From contig CAJQUW010000501.1 of NCBI GenBank assembly GCA_907163375.1, positions 7,501 through 71,500 on the forward strand: a stretch of 64,000 nt of DNA. Direction: 5' to 3'. Positions within the stretch are counted from its first letter, which is position 1, and each line of letters starts with the position of its first letter. The notes beneath the pieces were generated by a model that had not been told where the DNA came from, made no database searches, and saw nothing but the letters and a program-made list of their open reading frames with translations. A program made the translations under genes and the position numbers. This document shows positions 1 through 12,982 of the stretch, one piece after another. The stretch is from Prostheceraeus crozeri (lineage: Eukaryota; Platyhelminthes; Polycladida; Euryleptidae).

Positions 1-728
1 CGATTTATCGCGAAGTTATTTTATCAAAATGGTTTTATTCATAAAGAGAAGTGACAATCCTCATGAATATTCACAAAGTGCACCGATAAACTGCCGGTAG
101 ATTTGTCAACCGCTAGAAGCAGCCATCGTTTAGGTTACGTTGTCATGACGACGTCTGTCCACGATGTTCTATTGCTTTCAATGTCCATGGCCGTTGTAGT
201 CCTTTACTATAGAATGTCACAGTTCTATGGCAATAGCAAATCAATCCTCTCTGATAATCATGCATTGTATGGCATTCACTTAATAGATATTTAACCGTTT
301 TCAAATTTGATTTCAATATTGAGAAAAATTGACAAAAGTACTCGCACAAATTTATAAAGCAGTTTAAACGACTGCATCATCCGTCAGTGTTTCGTGGACG
401 TGGGGTGATGAAATGTTGTACAATATAAGTACCGTATTGTAATTTATTCGCAATAGAGGAATTTATATAAGAGCTGAAGATAGGTTTCAATGCAGATGTT
501 CATTTAAATTATAATGATTTGCATAAGTTATATTGGCAAGCGCATTTATGAATAAAGTGTAATAAAAAGCGGTATATTGCAGTATTCTTGGGATCTGGCA
601 CCATACAAAAGCATATAATCTAGTCGGAATCGGAGCTGCAGGTACTCTACATTCATAAACGCTCGAATCAATTGAGAACCAAAGAAAAAGTAAAAAAGCA
701 ACTAAATCAATAATAAGCGGACTGCACA
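1..728. other. Leading non-coding stretch
   Basis: No recognisable gene or element was found. Open frames here are short and show no domain pattern. By position it would lie downstream of, or in the last intron of, the minus-strand Ig gene; that is inference. Confidence 0.4.
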
Positions 729-1886
729 ACAGGCTTGGAACTGGCTGGGGTTTTGGAGGCTGGGACCGGCCGGAACTCCACTTCCTGTATGCAGCTTTGT
801 AATGCTATTCATTGCGCTGATATCATAATATATATGATTTTATAATGATAGTAGTATTTAATAGTAGTATAAAGTAATCACCGACCATCATTGTGTGAGG
901 TTGTGACTAAAAAAAGTAGTATTTCACATAATATATGATCATATATGTTGCTACAATCTATAATCACAATAATATTTTCATATTATTTCTTATGATATGT
1001 TTCATATTATTATTTCATTAACAACTTAATTGACAATTAAAATAAGGACCCAAACAGGCAAAACAGTGATGCAATAAGATGGAGAATGTGACAACTAACC
1101 AAGTGCTGATGTTGCGAAGTGCTTTGTCTTCGACATCACTTAAGTTTGATTTGACATTATTCACTGAAGTGAGATCTCTTCTTATTTTGTGAAAGAGATT
1201 TCAGTGATTTGTGACGTCATCAATTGAATATTCTCTTTACCAAGGTTTTGTATTCAACTCTCTTGGACTTATTTTGATGCCCACGAGTTGACGCTACGGT
1301 GGTACAACAAAGAGCTCGCCATAGTCTTATACAAAGTTTTATACTTGCTTTGGTCTCACATGTAGTAAGTGTGTATTTTTCATTTCATTAGGTGTTCCAA
1401 AACTTTGTTGCGTTGCCTGCATACATCATCAATCAATATTTATTGCAAGCCGACAACTTATGAAGCAATGCTCCACGACCTACTGTCAAATGTTCAAGTG
1501 GCACTGGCATTACATGTGGTTGGATTGAAATCCGATGGAGCATCGTTGGATCTCTCAAGCTTCAAGTAGAATATTATATACATGCGAACTACCCCACGTC
1601 AAGACAAGTGACTTGGTGATTGGTAAATTCATCAAATCTCAACACAAGCAACCATCACGGTACATGTTTCGGCCTGTTGGGACTCATCATTCGTGGGTAG
1701 GCTTGAGCCAGCGACGTTGAAGCTAGAAGACATGCAAGCATTTACATCAGCATAATTTTCAATGTTGTAATTCTTTTGATTGACTAAATAGTCTATTTTA
1801 AAACGAATGTAATCTACATATGTTTAATTGAATTAAACGACCGGTCTTCAAAATTTATGGCCGAGCCAGCGGCCCTAAATGCAGCC
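729..1886. mobile_element. Probable non-autonomous hAT-like element
   Basis: The left end reads CAGGCTTGGAACTGG. The right end, on the minus strand, reads CAGGGCTGCATTTAGGG followed by a stretch with AATTTTGAAGACCGG. That internal stretch also lies near the left end of the better-defined hAT at 21915-22677, and both elements carry CGGCC/GCCGG-rich subterminal DNA. The 8-bp flanks (ctgcacaa and ctatacac) match at only about 5 of 8 positions, so the target duplication is decayed or the ends are slightly misplaced. No transposase was seen between them. Confidence 0.45.
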
Positions 1887-2727
1887 CTGCTATACACAGA
1901 TTAATTAATATTTGATTACAAAAGCAGTAGACACAGGCATTTTAAAAATAAGAACAGACTGAAACAGCAGCAATGAATCAAGTTAATAATATTTCAGCCC
2001 TTGTCTTTTATACAAATTCAAGAGAGACTAGGTAATTTCCATAATCCCTTCCATATGGAAAAAAACTTTGACAATCGCTGCGTTTAAGAGAATACAAACA
2101 TTTCACGAGAAATAAGCGTGCCACTAAGATTCAGTTAGCTGATAATAAATGTGAACAACTTGAAATCACATGACGAATGAAAAGAAATCACATGACTTCG
2201 TAGGCATTTAGGAGTAAAAAATGGATTGGCATGAGAGTCAGTTTTAATTTAAAAAAGTTACCTGCGGCAGTTCAGAGAGAGGCATAGGAGAATTTTATTT
2301 CACAATCACGTGTTCACAAATATGAAATTTTCTGTAGACATTTAGGCCTATGTCATATTTTTTAGCATAACAGTTATAATGGATTAAATTATATATGGAA
2401 GGCACCGCTTAACTTTAGCATCTTTAAAGAAATATTTTGAAAGCTACATTATCGAATTGCAAATTAGAACATCTATACAAGACATTTCACCTTCCTCAGA
2501 TAATTGAAAGAAAGTACCTTGTCTCTGAATATTAGACACTACGGATAGTAGAACGATAATGCAAAAAAATTGCAGCTATGTTCCTGTAACCATGTATGTT
2601 ACTATGAAATTTGACAGAGTGAAATGCAGATTTTTTATAACACATCGGCTCGGAGTGAGTAATTTTCCCACTTTTGGCATGTTTTACTATCATGAACAAG
2701 ACTACTCAGTTTTAACCAATTTGGACA
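1887..2727. other. Unassigned AT-rich DNA
   Basis: No gene or element recognised. At 2263-2270 a sequence could serve as a minus-strand splice site, but it leads to no convincing exon. Confidence 0.3.
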
Positions 2728-3564
2728 TAGAGTAAGTATAATAGTTGGTAGTGTCGACTCAAAAACGTATCTGCATACCGTGAAAATTTTTATATGAAAA
2801 GATTCATTTTTTGCGGAGATTACGTTCTTGCGTTCCAAAAAATTATTTGAGCAGTTTTAAAAAGCTAAATTTTTGCAAATTATTCCTGCATTTATATACT
2901 ACCAACATGAAGCTACTTTATAAGTAGCATGAAACAAGTTGGATATCAAAAGGATTGAATATCTCCTAAGAAACATGTTAATGAAGCGGAAATTTAGTTG
3001 ATTATCAAGGGAATTTCATGAACTGCGTTTTAATGCAAGTCTTCAAGGAAAAGTCGAGATATTGTTGTGCTTTATTGGCTGAAATTTCAAGTTTTTGATT
3101 CCATTTTCATTGGTATAATTAATTTTATGATTCACTCAAATCTGAATAGTAATGAGGACCTATTTACATGTACATAACTTAATAGCGATCATTGTCAGTG
3201 GTTATTTTATTTTGCTTTTCCACTGGCAGGCTATAGCTTGTGATATGATCACACTCAAGAAAGAGATGTTATTGATAAGGTTATGTATTAAAGTGATCGC
3301 AATCCATCGGATTGCTAATTTAGTAAACTATATCACCTCTCCACACAGGTTTGCATGACACGGAGACTTTGTAAAATGCCTTTATTCCTTCTGATTTCCT
3401 ATCACGATCAGTCAAATCCATAATTTCTCCAAAAGTGCAAAATTTGCATATCACATATGTGATGCTGGGTCTCATTCGAGTTCACTTAATAAAATCGAAA
3501 CTGTATACACAAAGAGGACTTAATTATTGCTGAGTTGCTACTGTACCAAATATACTTACCCTAT
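2728..3564. mobile_element. TIR element, AGTGTCGACTCAA family, copy 1
   Basis: The left end (AGAGTAAGTATA then GTGTCGACTCAA) and the inverted right end (AGGGTAAGTATA then TAGCAACTCA) form decayed terminal inverted repeats. The interior aligns with 16366-17114, for example the shared strings TACTACCAACATGAAGC and AAAAGTCGAGAT. No transposase is encoded, so this is a non-autonomous DNA transposon. The better-preserved copy 2 is flanked by TA, which would suit a Tc1/mariner-mobilised MITE; that assignment is inference. Confidence 0.7.
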
Positions 3565-4299
3565 GAGTTTGGATTATTTCATTCATTCTTTGATGTCGTC
3601 GCACCACCGCCTTTGTGGTCATCCAAGTGGCTGAGTTCTGTTTATTTGGTATAGTTGATAATGGCCTTTACAGAAAGTTTGCTTTTTTGAACATGCCCGT
3701 GCCATCTTCCTTGTGCGACTAGTCGGTATCGACTGAATTTTGGTTTGATGTCTTGTGATCTATTGAAGTATTTTATCGCAAGTGCACGTATATGTGTAGC
3801 TCATTAATATGTGTGACTTGACACATGCAGAAAAATCAGGGTGGCATATATGGAAATGAATAGGCGGAAGTTTTGGCTTTGTTAAGAATAGATATTTGCC
3901 ACTTTAGTTCCATAAGATCATGATTCAAAATGTGTGAAAAGTAAATACTTCTATACCTGACAAGATCTATCAAATTGAAGATCCAAGTTCTTGGTGGTGT
4001 CTTTGGTGTCTTTAGCATCAAAAATGAATCTGTATGTGAATAATACCATTTACGTAGCGAGATTCTACACGTACATAAGAGGTGATCGGAATCCAATATT
4101 CGCAATCTTTATGTTACGGCTCTACGGATCTAAAAGAGCAGAGTATAGAACAAAACAGAATGCTTATTACTCATAAATGATTTTCAAAAGATTACAGATT
4201 AGACTCGCGAAAAGTAATGAAGCAGTTTCTAATGAAATCATGCATAGTTTAAGTAAAGCACAGCCACCAAAGGGATACAACGCTTGAAAAAAGAAATCT
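3565..4299. other. Unassigned region
   Basis: Lies between the TIR element and the LINE remnant. An open minus-strand frame at 3836-4105 has no recognised domain; it may be the far 3' part of the LINE at 4300-5600, but I see no diagnostic motif. Confidence 0.3.
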
Positions 4300-5600
4300 T
4301 TATGCTTCTGAGGACTGATCGTTGGTGAGCTAAATTGAATCTGGCATTAGATCGTATGAGTTTAGGTATAACGGACTACTCCATAAGATATTGATAGTGT
4401 CAGATGCTTCAATGGTATTATTAATGAAACAGCAACACTTCGACTTGTATTCAATAAGAAACAAGATTATTCATTATTCACCGTCAAAGTGATCACTGGG
4501 AAGATTTACACGTACGTCAATGCCACAATGCTCACATCGATGCTCCACATGCTTGATCAGTGCGGAACTGCTGTAAAGCCATTCAAATCACCGACATAAC
4601 TGAAGAATAATATAGGACCAAGTGTAGTACTTCTCTACGAATCACAATTGACGACGATTAGGTGAAATCGGTCGTCCGAACTGGGGATTTGAGAGAGATA
4701 GCATTGCAGCCGAAGAATCCACTAGGGAAGCCTTTTTGCAACACTTTACTGATAACAAGATCAAGCAAGATGCAATCGAACGCTTGGGACATATCAAAAC
4801 ATAGTATGACGTAGTCAAAAATATTTCCATTCAAAGCAGCATCTATTAATTCAGTAATCGCAGTTGCATTGAAGACATTTTTGCTAAAACCTAAATGTTC
4901 TAGCCCGAAAAACGTTCAAATGTAGTTTGAATTCGCGATTTAGACATACGGATATTTCGCAGATTTCGATGGTAGAGTGTCCATGGTGAGGAGACGAATC
5001 TAAGATATGGGCGACGTATTCTTCTTGGGAACATGCAAGGCAATGCCTTTCTTCTATTCAGATGGGAAAATTCTAGTTTGAAATGATGTTTGAAACATGG
5101 TTCCCATTGATTGAGACATCATATCAGTAAGCGATAGACTTTCGCGACCGGAACATCGGCCGTAGGAGTCTTCATGATTAGATTATATCATGTGCGCTTT
5201 TCGCCTGCGTGCAACTGTTTCTCATTGATCATCGAGTACATAAGAGTGAACGGATAGATTTTAATCGCCGAATTATGTCAAACTATGCTGACTGATGTTG
5301 CTTGAGATTTCATTCTTTGCAATTTGAGGAGAGTCATGTTTAGATATTGGCTTGCACAAATCCTTGTGCTCAGTTTGGCATCTTCGCACGTCTCTAAACA
5401 GTTTCCAGATACCGTCTTTCTTTGACTTCAGATTGAGAGCTCATGGTTGCTTGTCATCTGATATAACGTCTTTCAATTCAGCTTTTAAGTGATTATATAC
5501 AGTCATGTTCCTGACTCTAAGTATTTTCCCTGTCGTTATTCAGCATTTCAGTAAACCGGAAAACAATTTCTTAAGCGTTTGTAACAAAAATTTCATGACA
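4300..5600 (-). mobile_element. Decayed LINE reverse transcriptase
   Basis: Minus-strand translation in shifting frames recovers the order expected for a non-LTR reverse transcriptase. Near 5050 there is a segment like FPSELKKGIALHVPKK. Near 4880 there is HLGFSKNVFNATAITELI, followed by the finger/palm motif LCFDMSQAFDCI at about 4760-4800, with the first catalytic aspartate. A further motif, LGPILFFSYVGDL, lies at about 4600. Stops and frameshifts between these motifs show it is long dead. A fragment at 5593-5808 (DFSIHMIREIDLRKVS) resembles the linker between endonuclease and reverse transcriptase. No YADD box was found. It sits in the same orientation as the host Ig gene. Confidence 0.7.
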
Positions 5601-5808
5601 TGGTATAAACCAGCAGTGTGTTCACTGTTTTAACAAAGCCCTCAAAATTGCGCCATTGAGTATTGATACTGACTTTCCTCAAATCGATTTCTCTAATCAT
5701 GTGAATCGAGAAATCGATATTCGATTTTCTGTAGTCGAAAATTGTGAGCGAAGGCTGAGAATGTTCAGGACTATAGAATAGAGCATCAGTATATAGTAAG
5801 AAGAACAT

Positions 5809-6765
5809 GATCTTTGGGATTCCAGACTATTTTCTCAAAATTATAGTTTGCAGTACTTCGTTCATTGACTGCAATAATTGATAAATAGTAATGCATCTGA
5901 GTTCGTAGGAGGCTTGTATACACACATGATATATAACATGGACACTGAAAGTTTAAGAAGGGCGCGTTTCACTCCTAAAGGCAAATCACCTGTGATCTCT
6001 GCAGAGGAAAATGAGATATCTTTGACATCAAAAGCACAACCACGCCTTCTTCAACCACAACCGCGATCTCTGCGAGCATAGATATTCACCAAGTGATTTT
6101 GAAATGATGGACTGAGGTTTGTCTCGGCAATATAGTACCCGGTTGGGTTTTGAATGGACTGCAATGTTATTCATCCGATTGATCTCTTCCAAAAGTGAGC
6201 GCGTGGTAAACTTCGGTTTTGGATTTTGTCATTGGTTGATTTAAAAAAGGCGCCGAGCATCAAGATTCAGGATTTATTTATTACTCGAATCAACAGTAAC
6301 AATTTCTCCAGCACGACTACTCTTAAATGGATCTACTTGAGGCCAAGTTTTCACAGTCTCTGCTGTTTATGAGTGAGGCCAGTATTAACGAATAACCCTA
6401 TCAAGAATAGCAAAATTGAATTTCGGTCCATCGAATATGTTTTAGACAAAATCAAGCGGTTTATATCAGCTAAGATGGCATGCTAAGAATTCAATGAGTT
6501 TGGATGTGATAGGGACACTATGACAAAACACAAAATTGTTGTCAAAACAGCGGTGTGTAGCAAATTGTGGGTTTGAACTTATTACATTTTGCTGCAGCAG
6601 ACTCCCACACAAGTACTCAGAGTACAATAAGTATCGCTTTTCCTTGAATTGCGTCTAGACTGTAAATAATATTGTTGAGGAGAGACAAAATTGAATTTTT
6701 GAGGAGACATTTTCTCATGAGAGAAAAACTGAGTGAATGCACAAAAATGATCTGTTAAATCTTAC
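5809..6765. other. Possible 5' part of the LINE, otherwise unassigned
   Basis: If the LINE at 4300-5600 were long, its endonuclease region would lie here on the minus strand. I could not identify endonuclease motifs. Plus-strand frames such as 5878-6081 match nothing I know. Confidence 0.25.
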
Positions 6766-6837
6766 AGATCTCCCTTTTCATTTGAGTTTTGAACTTGTCC
6801 ATATGATCGCCCCATCGAGAGATGTTGAATCCAAATG
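6766..6837 (-). CDS. Candidate tail mini-exon of the Ig-domain gene
   Basis: A 72-nt minus-strand segment is bounded by a good acceptor (TTCTGGTGATTGCAG) and donor (GTAAGATTT). Read in phase 1, as for all recognised exons of this gene, it is open and gives FGFNISRWGDHMDKFKTQM plus a few residues, leaving phase 1 again. Read in phase 0 it gives HLDSTSLDGAIIWTSSKLK followed by a stop, so it could instead be the terminal exon. No domain was recognised. The assignment rests only on splice signals, strand and phase. Confidence 0.35.
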
Positions 6838-8005
6838 CTGCAATCACCAGAAAGGAATGACATTATAATGAAAAATATATAAATTGCATGCAAAACACAA
6901 ATCTCTGAGTAATTGTCGCAGCCGCACCCACCAGCAAAATCTACGAATCTTCTGCTGTATCTTCCCAAAATCTGATTTGAACAGCATGTCCCTTACGTGT
7001 ATTGAATTTAATGTTTTCCTGGTTAATTTGCATGAATCAATATTCCACATCAGTCTAATATTGCTTATCACTTGGGTGTCACAATGATATCGCAGATGAA
7101 ATACTCGTACGCCACTACGTCTGACGCGCAATCAGCCCGCGTATTGAAGTTCAGAACCTACCCACCCTGACCTGCATGACAGTCAGGTCAGATCCTACTA
7201 GCTGGTCGGGTAACTCTATGACGGTTATGATTTGAAAGCATCACCTGCAAAGGACGGCGAGCTAGATATCATAAATTTTAGTTTAGAAATACTTTTATCA
7301 ATGCTTGTCTATGAAAAAACATGATGAGTGAACGTACTTTCCTACAACAAAAAAATCGTTGACTCCACATCAGAAAAATCGTCCACTCAGTTCGATCAAG
7401 TCCTGCATTAACTTTGAGATCCAATGTGCCTTTATAGTCGCGTAGATTATTTTGTACAAATCTTTCAATCATCTTTTGGTGCATTACCTATTGATGAATA
7501 CTAAGTAGTAATCCAAAATTTCTTTACTTTTCATTTACAAAAAACTTGAGAAATTTTTTTCATGTTTCCACATCACTCACATTGACATGTCATATCTTTA
7601 CTTGGGTTTTCAAATGACTTTTAAAAAGCATCTTGTGTCAACTCTAACACTTAATTTGCTAATATATACTATCATCAAAATGACTGTTAGTCAATGGAAG
7701 CCTCGTCATAGCAACCGAACGTAAATTTTAACCTGTATGTTCGTTCTTGATATAAAAGGACGGATTTTTTTTGCTAGCTACCATGGAGATTAATACTAAT
7801 CATTTGTGGTTGTCAAATGCGTGGTTCAGTGGCGTCCCGTGCGCCCAGACCATAGGCCTTCACTCGGCATTGGAATACTATTTCTATACCAGACATTTTT
7901 TGTTACAACATTAATTTTCATAAAAGTTGAATTTTTGATAACAATTTCCCGAACATTTTTTACGGCCAAGTGAATGTGCACATGAGAAGTGCTCATGGCT
8001 CTTAC
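6838..8005. other. Intronic or intergenic DNA
   Basis: No gene recognised. A short hairpin-forming stretch lies at 7165-7195, where TGACCTG pairs with CAGGTCA. Confidence 0.3.
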
Positions 8006-8061
8006 CGCCTTACTCAAGGAGCTGAGATCACTATATCCCCTCTCTGTCCTGACCACATTTT
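8006..8061 (-). CDS. Candidate tail mini-exon (alternative)
   Basis: A 56-nt segment lies between a strongly pyrimidine-rich acceptor (CCTTTTTTTCTCGAG) and a donor (GTAAGAGCC). From phase 1 it encodes roughly NVVRTERGYSDLSSLSKA and leaves phase 0. That would make 6766-6837 the stop-containing last exon. It is only 158 nt downstream of the exon at 8220-8285. Support comes only from splice signals and an open frame. Confidence 0.3.
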
Positions 8062-8219
8062 CTCGAGAAAAAAAGGAGGCAAGGTCAACAGTTTCTTGCG
8101 TTTCTCATGGCCGGTCAGCCGCTCACATGTTTGAAATTTTGATGCATTAAAATGTCTTCTGTATTTCTTATTTCTTTCTCTGTGAGTACTTTCAATTTTT
8201 ATATCAGGTGTTGGCCTAC

Positions 8220-8285
8220 CTTGCTTGACGACTGTCATCTTTTCAGTATATTCCCTTCGGACGAAAGGCGTGGTTATGATCTCAT
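8220..8285 (-). CDS. Candidate tail mini-exon of the Ig-domain gene
   Basis: A 66-nt minus-strand segment has acceptor TTTAGCACTGCAG and donor GTAGGCC. Read from phase 1 it gives EIITTPFVRREYTEKMTVVK with a short lead, and it ends in phase 1. It is similar in length and phase to the 69-nt exon at 15846-15914, and both carry a TP followed by basic residues and ET/EK. It could therefore be a repeated linker module of the extracellular stalk; that is inference. No domain recognised. Confidence 0.45.
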
Positions 8286-10005
8286 CTGCAGTGCTAAACA
8301 TAGTGTCACATCAATCACGTAAAAACAAATTATGGAATTCTACCGAATCTGGGTGTTCGAGTCAGATGCATTACTCTGCATTCATTGGAGAACGCTCATC
8401 ATCTGATCGCAGTCTTGTCTGAACGTCAGCCATCTGATGTACTGTTGACGCAGTTCTGTGGCAGTGGCCTCTCTGACATAAGGCGAATCCAGGAACAATT
8501 GGGTTGCGCTTCCTTTACTATATTAAGATACCGCGCCTCGATCAAGAATCGCGTAGAATTTCATTGCAAAAATTGGAGAAGGCAAAGCATCATGTCTATC
8601 GGAAAAGCCAATATTGGCGCGGGCGCGTGCGCTTACTGCCTCACACGCACATAACTCTCTTTCGCTCTGTCTGAACATCAATGCTCCGTCTGAACACACG
8701 ACCAGCTTGTGTGTCTAATTGTTCGAAGAAAACAGCTGTGATTCGAGCACGTGCTGCAAAACTGTTCAATGAGGTTGAGCGTCTGACTTTGAGACGGAAA
8801 GCTGTGAACAGCTGTCACGAGAAGCTATCGAATTTAAATGAATGATGACACTTTTCATTTTTATAATTGTTGGAATATTATTTTTGAGTATGCGCCGAAG
8901 GCCTCGCAGGTACGGAAAAGACGCCACTGGCGTGGTTGTGGTTCTATCAATTTTGTTCATGACTTTATATTTTGAGTAATAGATATTTCATAATTGTTCA
9001 TCATGAAATTCATGACATTTTCACATCAAGGTAATCAAAAATTAGCAATTTAGAAGTTATCTCATGTTTTGCCTCATTATAATGCCATTAGATTGAATTC
9101 ATTCTCTTATTTTATGCATCTTTGGCACAATGAAAATATTGCATCATAGAAGAACATCGATCAATTCTCGACAGCCACACAGCAATCATTTAAATGTGAC
9201 TTTAAAAATGCCAATAATGAGCTTCACCTTACTTGCTCCAATCTTATTGGTGTAAAGAGGCCGAGGGACAAATAATGGATAATACTGAAAGAATTTTAAT
9301 AATACGGAGAGAATTGTCTTTCAAATGGTAACGTATATCATTAGAAACCTAGTCATACCGGGAGGGGAAAATTTCGTGATGCTCAACGTTTCAAAAAATT
9401 TGTAAAAATTGTGGATTTAAAGTTTTGAATTGCTTTTGCAGGAAATGAATACCACGGTAAGAAAGTGCACAGGTTGCGCTGAGCTGTTTATGAGATTTCA
9501 TGTAATTTGGAGGAACACCTCAGGAGTTAGGGAGAGGGCGGATCACCTCCTCCCAGGATTTCAATGCGCTTCAAAGGTTGCCTTGCCATAGCTGACAACC
9601 AACAAAGTGGCCAATTTCCGGGACTCTCCACGAAGTTCCAAAACTTTCCCCGGAATTTTCATGACACTTCACTACTACTGGTGCCCAACCTCTGTCATGA
9701 CAACACATGTCCACGACCTAGTATTATTTACAGTTTGCTTAATATCGCAATGTCGGATTTCTATGCTTTTCTTCTATTTTTCTCAGTATTCACAGGTTTT
9801 CCAAAAGACCTCGATGGGCTTGTTGAATGCAATTCATATTCTGTCTTTCGGCATTATGTCTATCGAACTATTTTGCAATTAAATAAATGAGAAAGATGTC
9901 AGTAAACTTTGTAAAGATCATTAACTTTCTGGAAAGTTTGAGGATATTATCGCTTGTGTCTGCAAGTAGAATGATATTAGAATCACAACGAGAAAGATTT
10001 CTTAC
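8286..10005. other. Intron sequence, nothing recognised
   Basis: Open frames at 8385-8654 and 9564-9890 have no domain signature. No transposon ends were recognised. Confidence 0.3.
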
Positions 10006-10038
10006 GATGCACTAGATCAACATTGTTCATGGAAAGCT
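10006..10038 (-). CDS. Possible 33-nt micro-exon
   Basis: A long pyrimidine tract ending TTTTTTTTTACAG precedes 33 nt read as LSMNNVDLVH in phase 1, followed by donor GTAAGAAATC. Start and end are both phase 1, so inclusion would keep the Ig gene in frame. At this size a chance match is quite possible. Confidence 0.22.
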
Positions 10039-10921
10039 CTGTAAAAAAAAACATGATGTACTTCATCTGCGACAGGATATGATCATCGGAATTAGAGTTC
10101 ACGCATGAGGCTTTAATTGGGACATATGAAGAACAACGGTTTTCATGAAATGCAATTTCACCTGCTCATCGCGCTTCTTTCATCGTGGCTCTTATTCCAT
10201 CTAAAATTAGCGGACTGATGCTATCCGCGCGATGCAGACATGTTGGTAAAAGGCTTTCAATCTCCAAAATTCCTCTATGATATTGCGAAGCATTTCTGCA
10301 TGCACTTTTCATCCCGTTTATCGATAGCAAAATCCTGGCGTCAGTACACATATAAAATTGTTTTATTAGAAAATAAAGATCAACCATCTGCACATTACAA
10401 CAGCAATCGACATTTACAATTTTGTACAGAGAATCTGTGGAATCAAAAAGAATTAACCACAAGCGTGGTTGGGATCTGTAGAGAGCAATGGAACAATGAC
10501 TAGGAAGAAATGTTTATATCCTGGAGCAGCAAGGCAGTTGGTGGAAGAGAACTGCCACCAGTGAGAATGATATGACGATGAGAGAGACACTGCAAGCCAT
10601 CCCTTCATTATTTCTGCCAGCCGTAATGTGAGGTTTAACTGAAAAAAATGAGAAATAGACAGCTTGCACTTGATTGAAAAAAATGTCTGTTTTGCAGGAA
10701 ATGGGACGATTTCAAGCTTTCTCTGTTGATTTAATTTGTGAATTATTCCCGTATCTATCTATTGGACCACATACATGCAGGTATTTCAGCATTTTTTTGC
10801 TGCGACATTTTGTGTCAAGAGCAAAAAGATTTTCATTTTATGTGGGAGTGAAAATATACCTCTTCTATGGAAACTCTGTGTAGGAAAAATCAACTTTTCA
10901 GTCCCACGTGATCAGAAAGCT
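10039..10921. other. Intron sequence, nothing recognised
   Basis: No gene or element recognised. A 39-nt phase 2-2 segment on the minus strand (10162-10200) has splice-like borders, but its phase does not fit the neighbouring gene. Confidence 0.3.
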
Positions 10922-11198
10922 AACTTTTCCTCCCGCAGTTAACTTTTCTTGTGTAAGCTCCTGTGTAAAAAATCATAGAAGTCTGCAAACGAGTTATGAT
11001 TAGCCAGAGACTACCAAGATATCGATATTGTCCCTCCGGATTAGCTCATTCATAGATTTCGCGGTATAGCCATCAATTTTATAATGAACAATAGATATCT
11101 ATAAATCACAAAATGAAAAGCTACATTCTTTCGAGAGGAAATAAACGTTTCCTCCCTTAGCTAGCAGGTTGTACAACATAGCTGCGGGAGGAAAAGTT
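10922..11198. repeat. Short inverted-repeat element
   Basis: A perfect 17-bp inverted repeat, AACTTTTCCTCCCGCAG at 10922-10938 and CTGCGGGAGGAAAAGTT at 11182-11198, encloses about 240 bp of AT-rich DNA. A further partial match, ATCAACTTTTCAGTCCC, lies just outside on the left. It may be a small MITE; no target duplication was identified. Confidence 0.5.
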
Positions 11199-12979
11199 GA
11201 TATCTCCTCTCTCAAGAAAATAGCTATGTCATCCTTTTTTGATACAACGTCTACATCAATAATGGTGCAACTGAAATGAAAATGTAAAAACTAGTAAAAA
11301 AAGGTTAGTTTTATCATCTTAGAAGTGCAAAGTTGTTTAAGTATGGTCTCAATATTAATTTAGCGGAAAGCCCAATACAAAGGTAGTAAAATTGACTGAT
11401 CTTATAAATGATGCTACATTTTAGACGCATTTTGCACTGCTGACCAGCTGCATTCAATGCATTTAGAGAGTAAATATTATACGTCTATAACTAGCTGCCT
11501 GACATGATGAATAAGAAAAAGCTTATTTTAATGCTTCGCACAATGAGTATTTTTATAGAACAAATTAGAAAGTGCTTACTCCTGAAAAGTGCCATTTTTA
11601 CACATTAGCTGATTCACCGACAAAACATGAATTTTACAATTTAAATCAATTTGATTTATCATTGAATTTATGTAATTATTCACTTAAACCGACTTCATGC
11701 TACATGTATTGCTGAGTGTTAATGTTGATGTGAACTACCAAGACCTATCATTTATTATAATTAGCAAATTTCTATCCTATAAGATAATTGGATTGAAGTA
11801 ATAATACACGTCCTTAGCAAAATATAAAAAGCATGTAAGTCTTTTGGGTTGAAAACGAAAATAAAAACCGCACATTCACTGTCGGCAAACTTGAATTGTA
11901 GAATGAATCTGACGAACAAAAAGTCTATAAGATTATAATTAACTAATTTCTTAATACATACGCAGATTTTCTATATACTTTTAAAGCTAGGCACATGCAG
12001 TGCTCGTACTTGCCAGCAGCTTCGGTTTCAAATTTCAAGAGATTATCTCGGCGGTTGCTTTGTTCTTGTCTGAGAGATAGAACAAAAGATGATTCTGTTC
12101 GACGTTGTCCTGACTGCTTTTCATTCACTTTTGATTGTAAATCTCATGATATTTGCATGTATGTCAGTTCACAGACATGTATCTGGTCATTATTGAGTCT
12201 GATGAAACGAAATCACATGTCAATGGAGAAGCAGAATATTGAGTGAAAAAGATAAATGCAAATAGTTTCACACAATATCCTAAAGGCATTTTATATGTCA
12301 TCAAAACATTCATCAGAATTTACAGACAAAGACTGACGTATTGAGTTTGATGTGCAGTGTTGGCCTAAACGTTCCGGACAGTTCATATTTCATTGCTATT
12401 TCTATTTCTGTTTGCTTGTATATGAATATGATACACGAATTCTTTGTTTTTAGTATTTTAAAACGCATCATTTCCGCATGTCAAATTAAATTTGCCACTT
12501 CAACCAACAGTGCTGATCTAAGATCACAATTGTCAATCAGCCGAAACCGCAAAAGGCGTGATACGATGTGATATGTAGTCAAAAAGGGATTAATTGCAAT
12601 TATGTATCATTACTTGACACCACACTTCCAAAACGGAACTTTTCAGCTCAAGAACTGATACTAGGTTCAACCTTGAGACATGTTGCCCCTGCTTCACTTG
12701 TGGCCATGGTCCAAGGAGACACGCTTCACGATCACATAACTAACGTCGAATACTTCTTTCCACGGCATGATTAGAGTTAAGGTGCATAGAATTTCATTTG
12801 ATAACTAGCTTGAGCGTAATTCAGCATGACTTAGTGTTGATCTTCAGTGCACACTAAGATGCATTGGCACAAAAAGAATCGAATTTTGTTGAATGCACTT
12901 GTAGCTTATAGACTTTGATTTTGCTTGATCACACGCATTGACAAATTTCACAAATAATTCCCTGCTATGGAAGTCAATG
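11199..12979. other. Intron sequence, nothing recognised
   Basis: AT-rich and without recognisable domains. Plus-strand frames at 11995-12246, 12341-12571 and 12568-12774 show no family pattern. Confidence 0.3.
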
Positions 12980-12982
12980 CTA

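Noticed and set aside
2240-2275. Possible last exon of the Ig gene (minus strand, hydrophobic end)
   Set aside because: The same bases look equally like donor and acceptor, and no preceding donor in phase ties them to the gene.
8580-8640. CpG-rich spot as a promoter island
   Set aside because: Only about 50 bp long with no gene start nearby on either strand.
10162-10200. 39-nt splice-bordered segment on the minus strand
   Set aside because: Its phase is 2-2, incompatible with the phase-1 junctions of the Ig gene.
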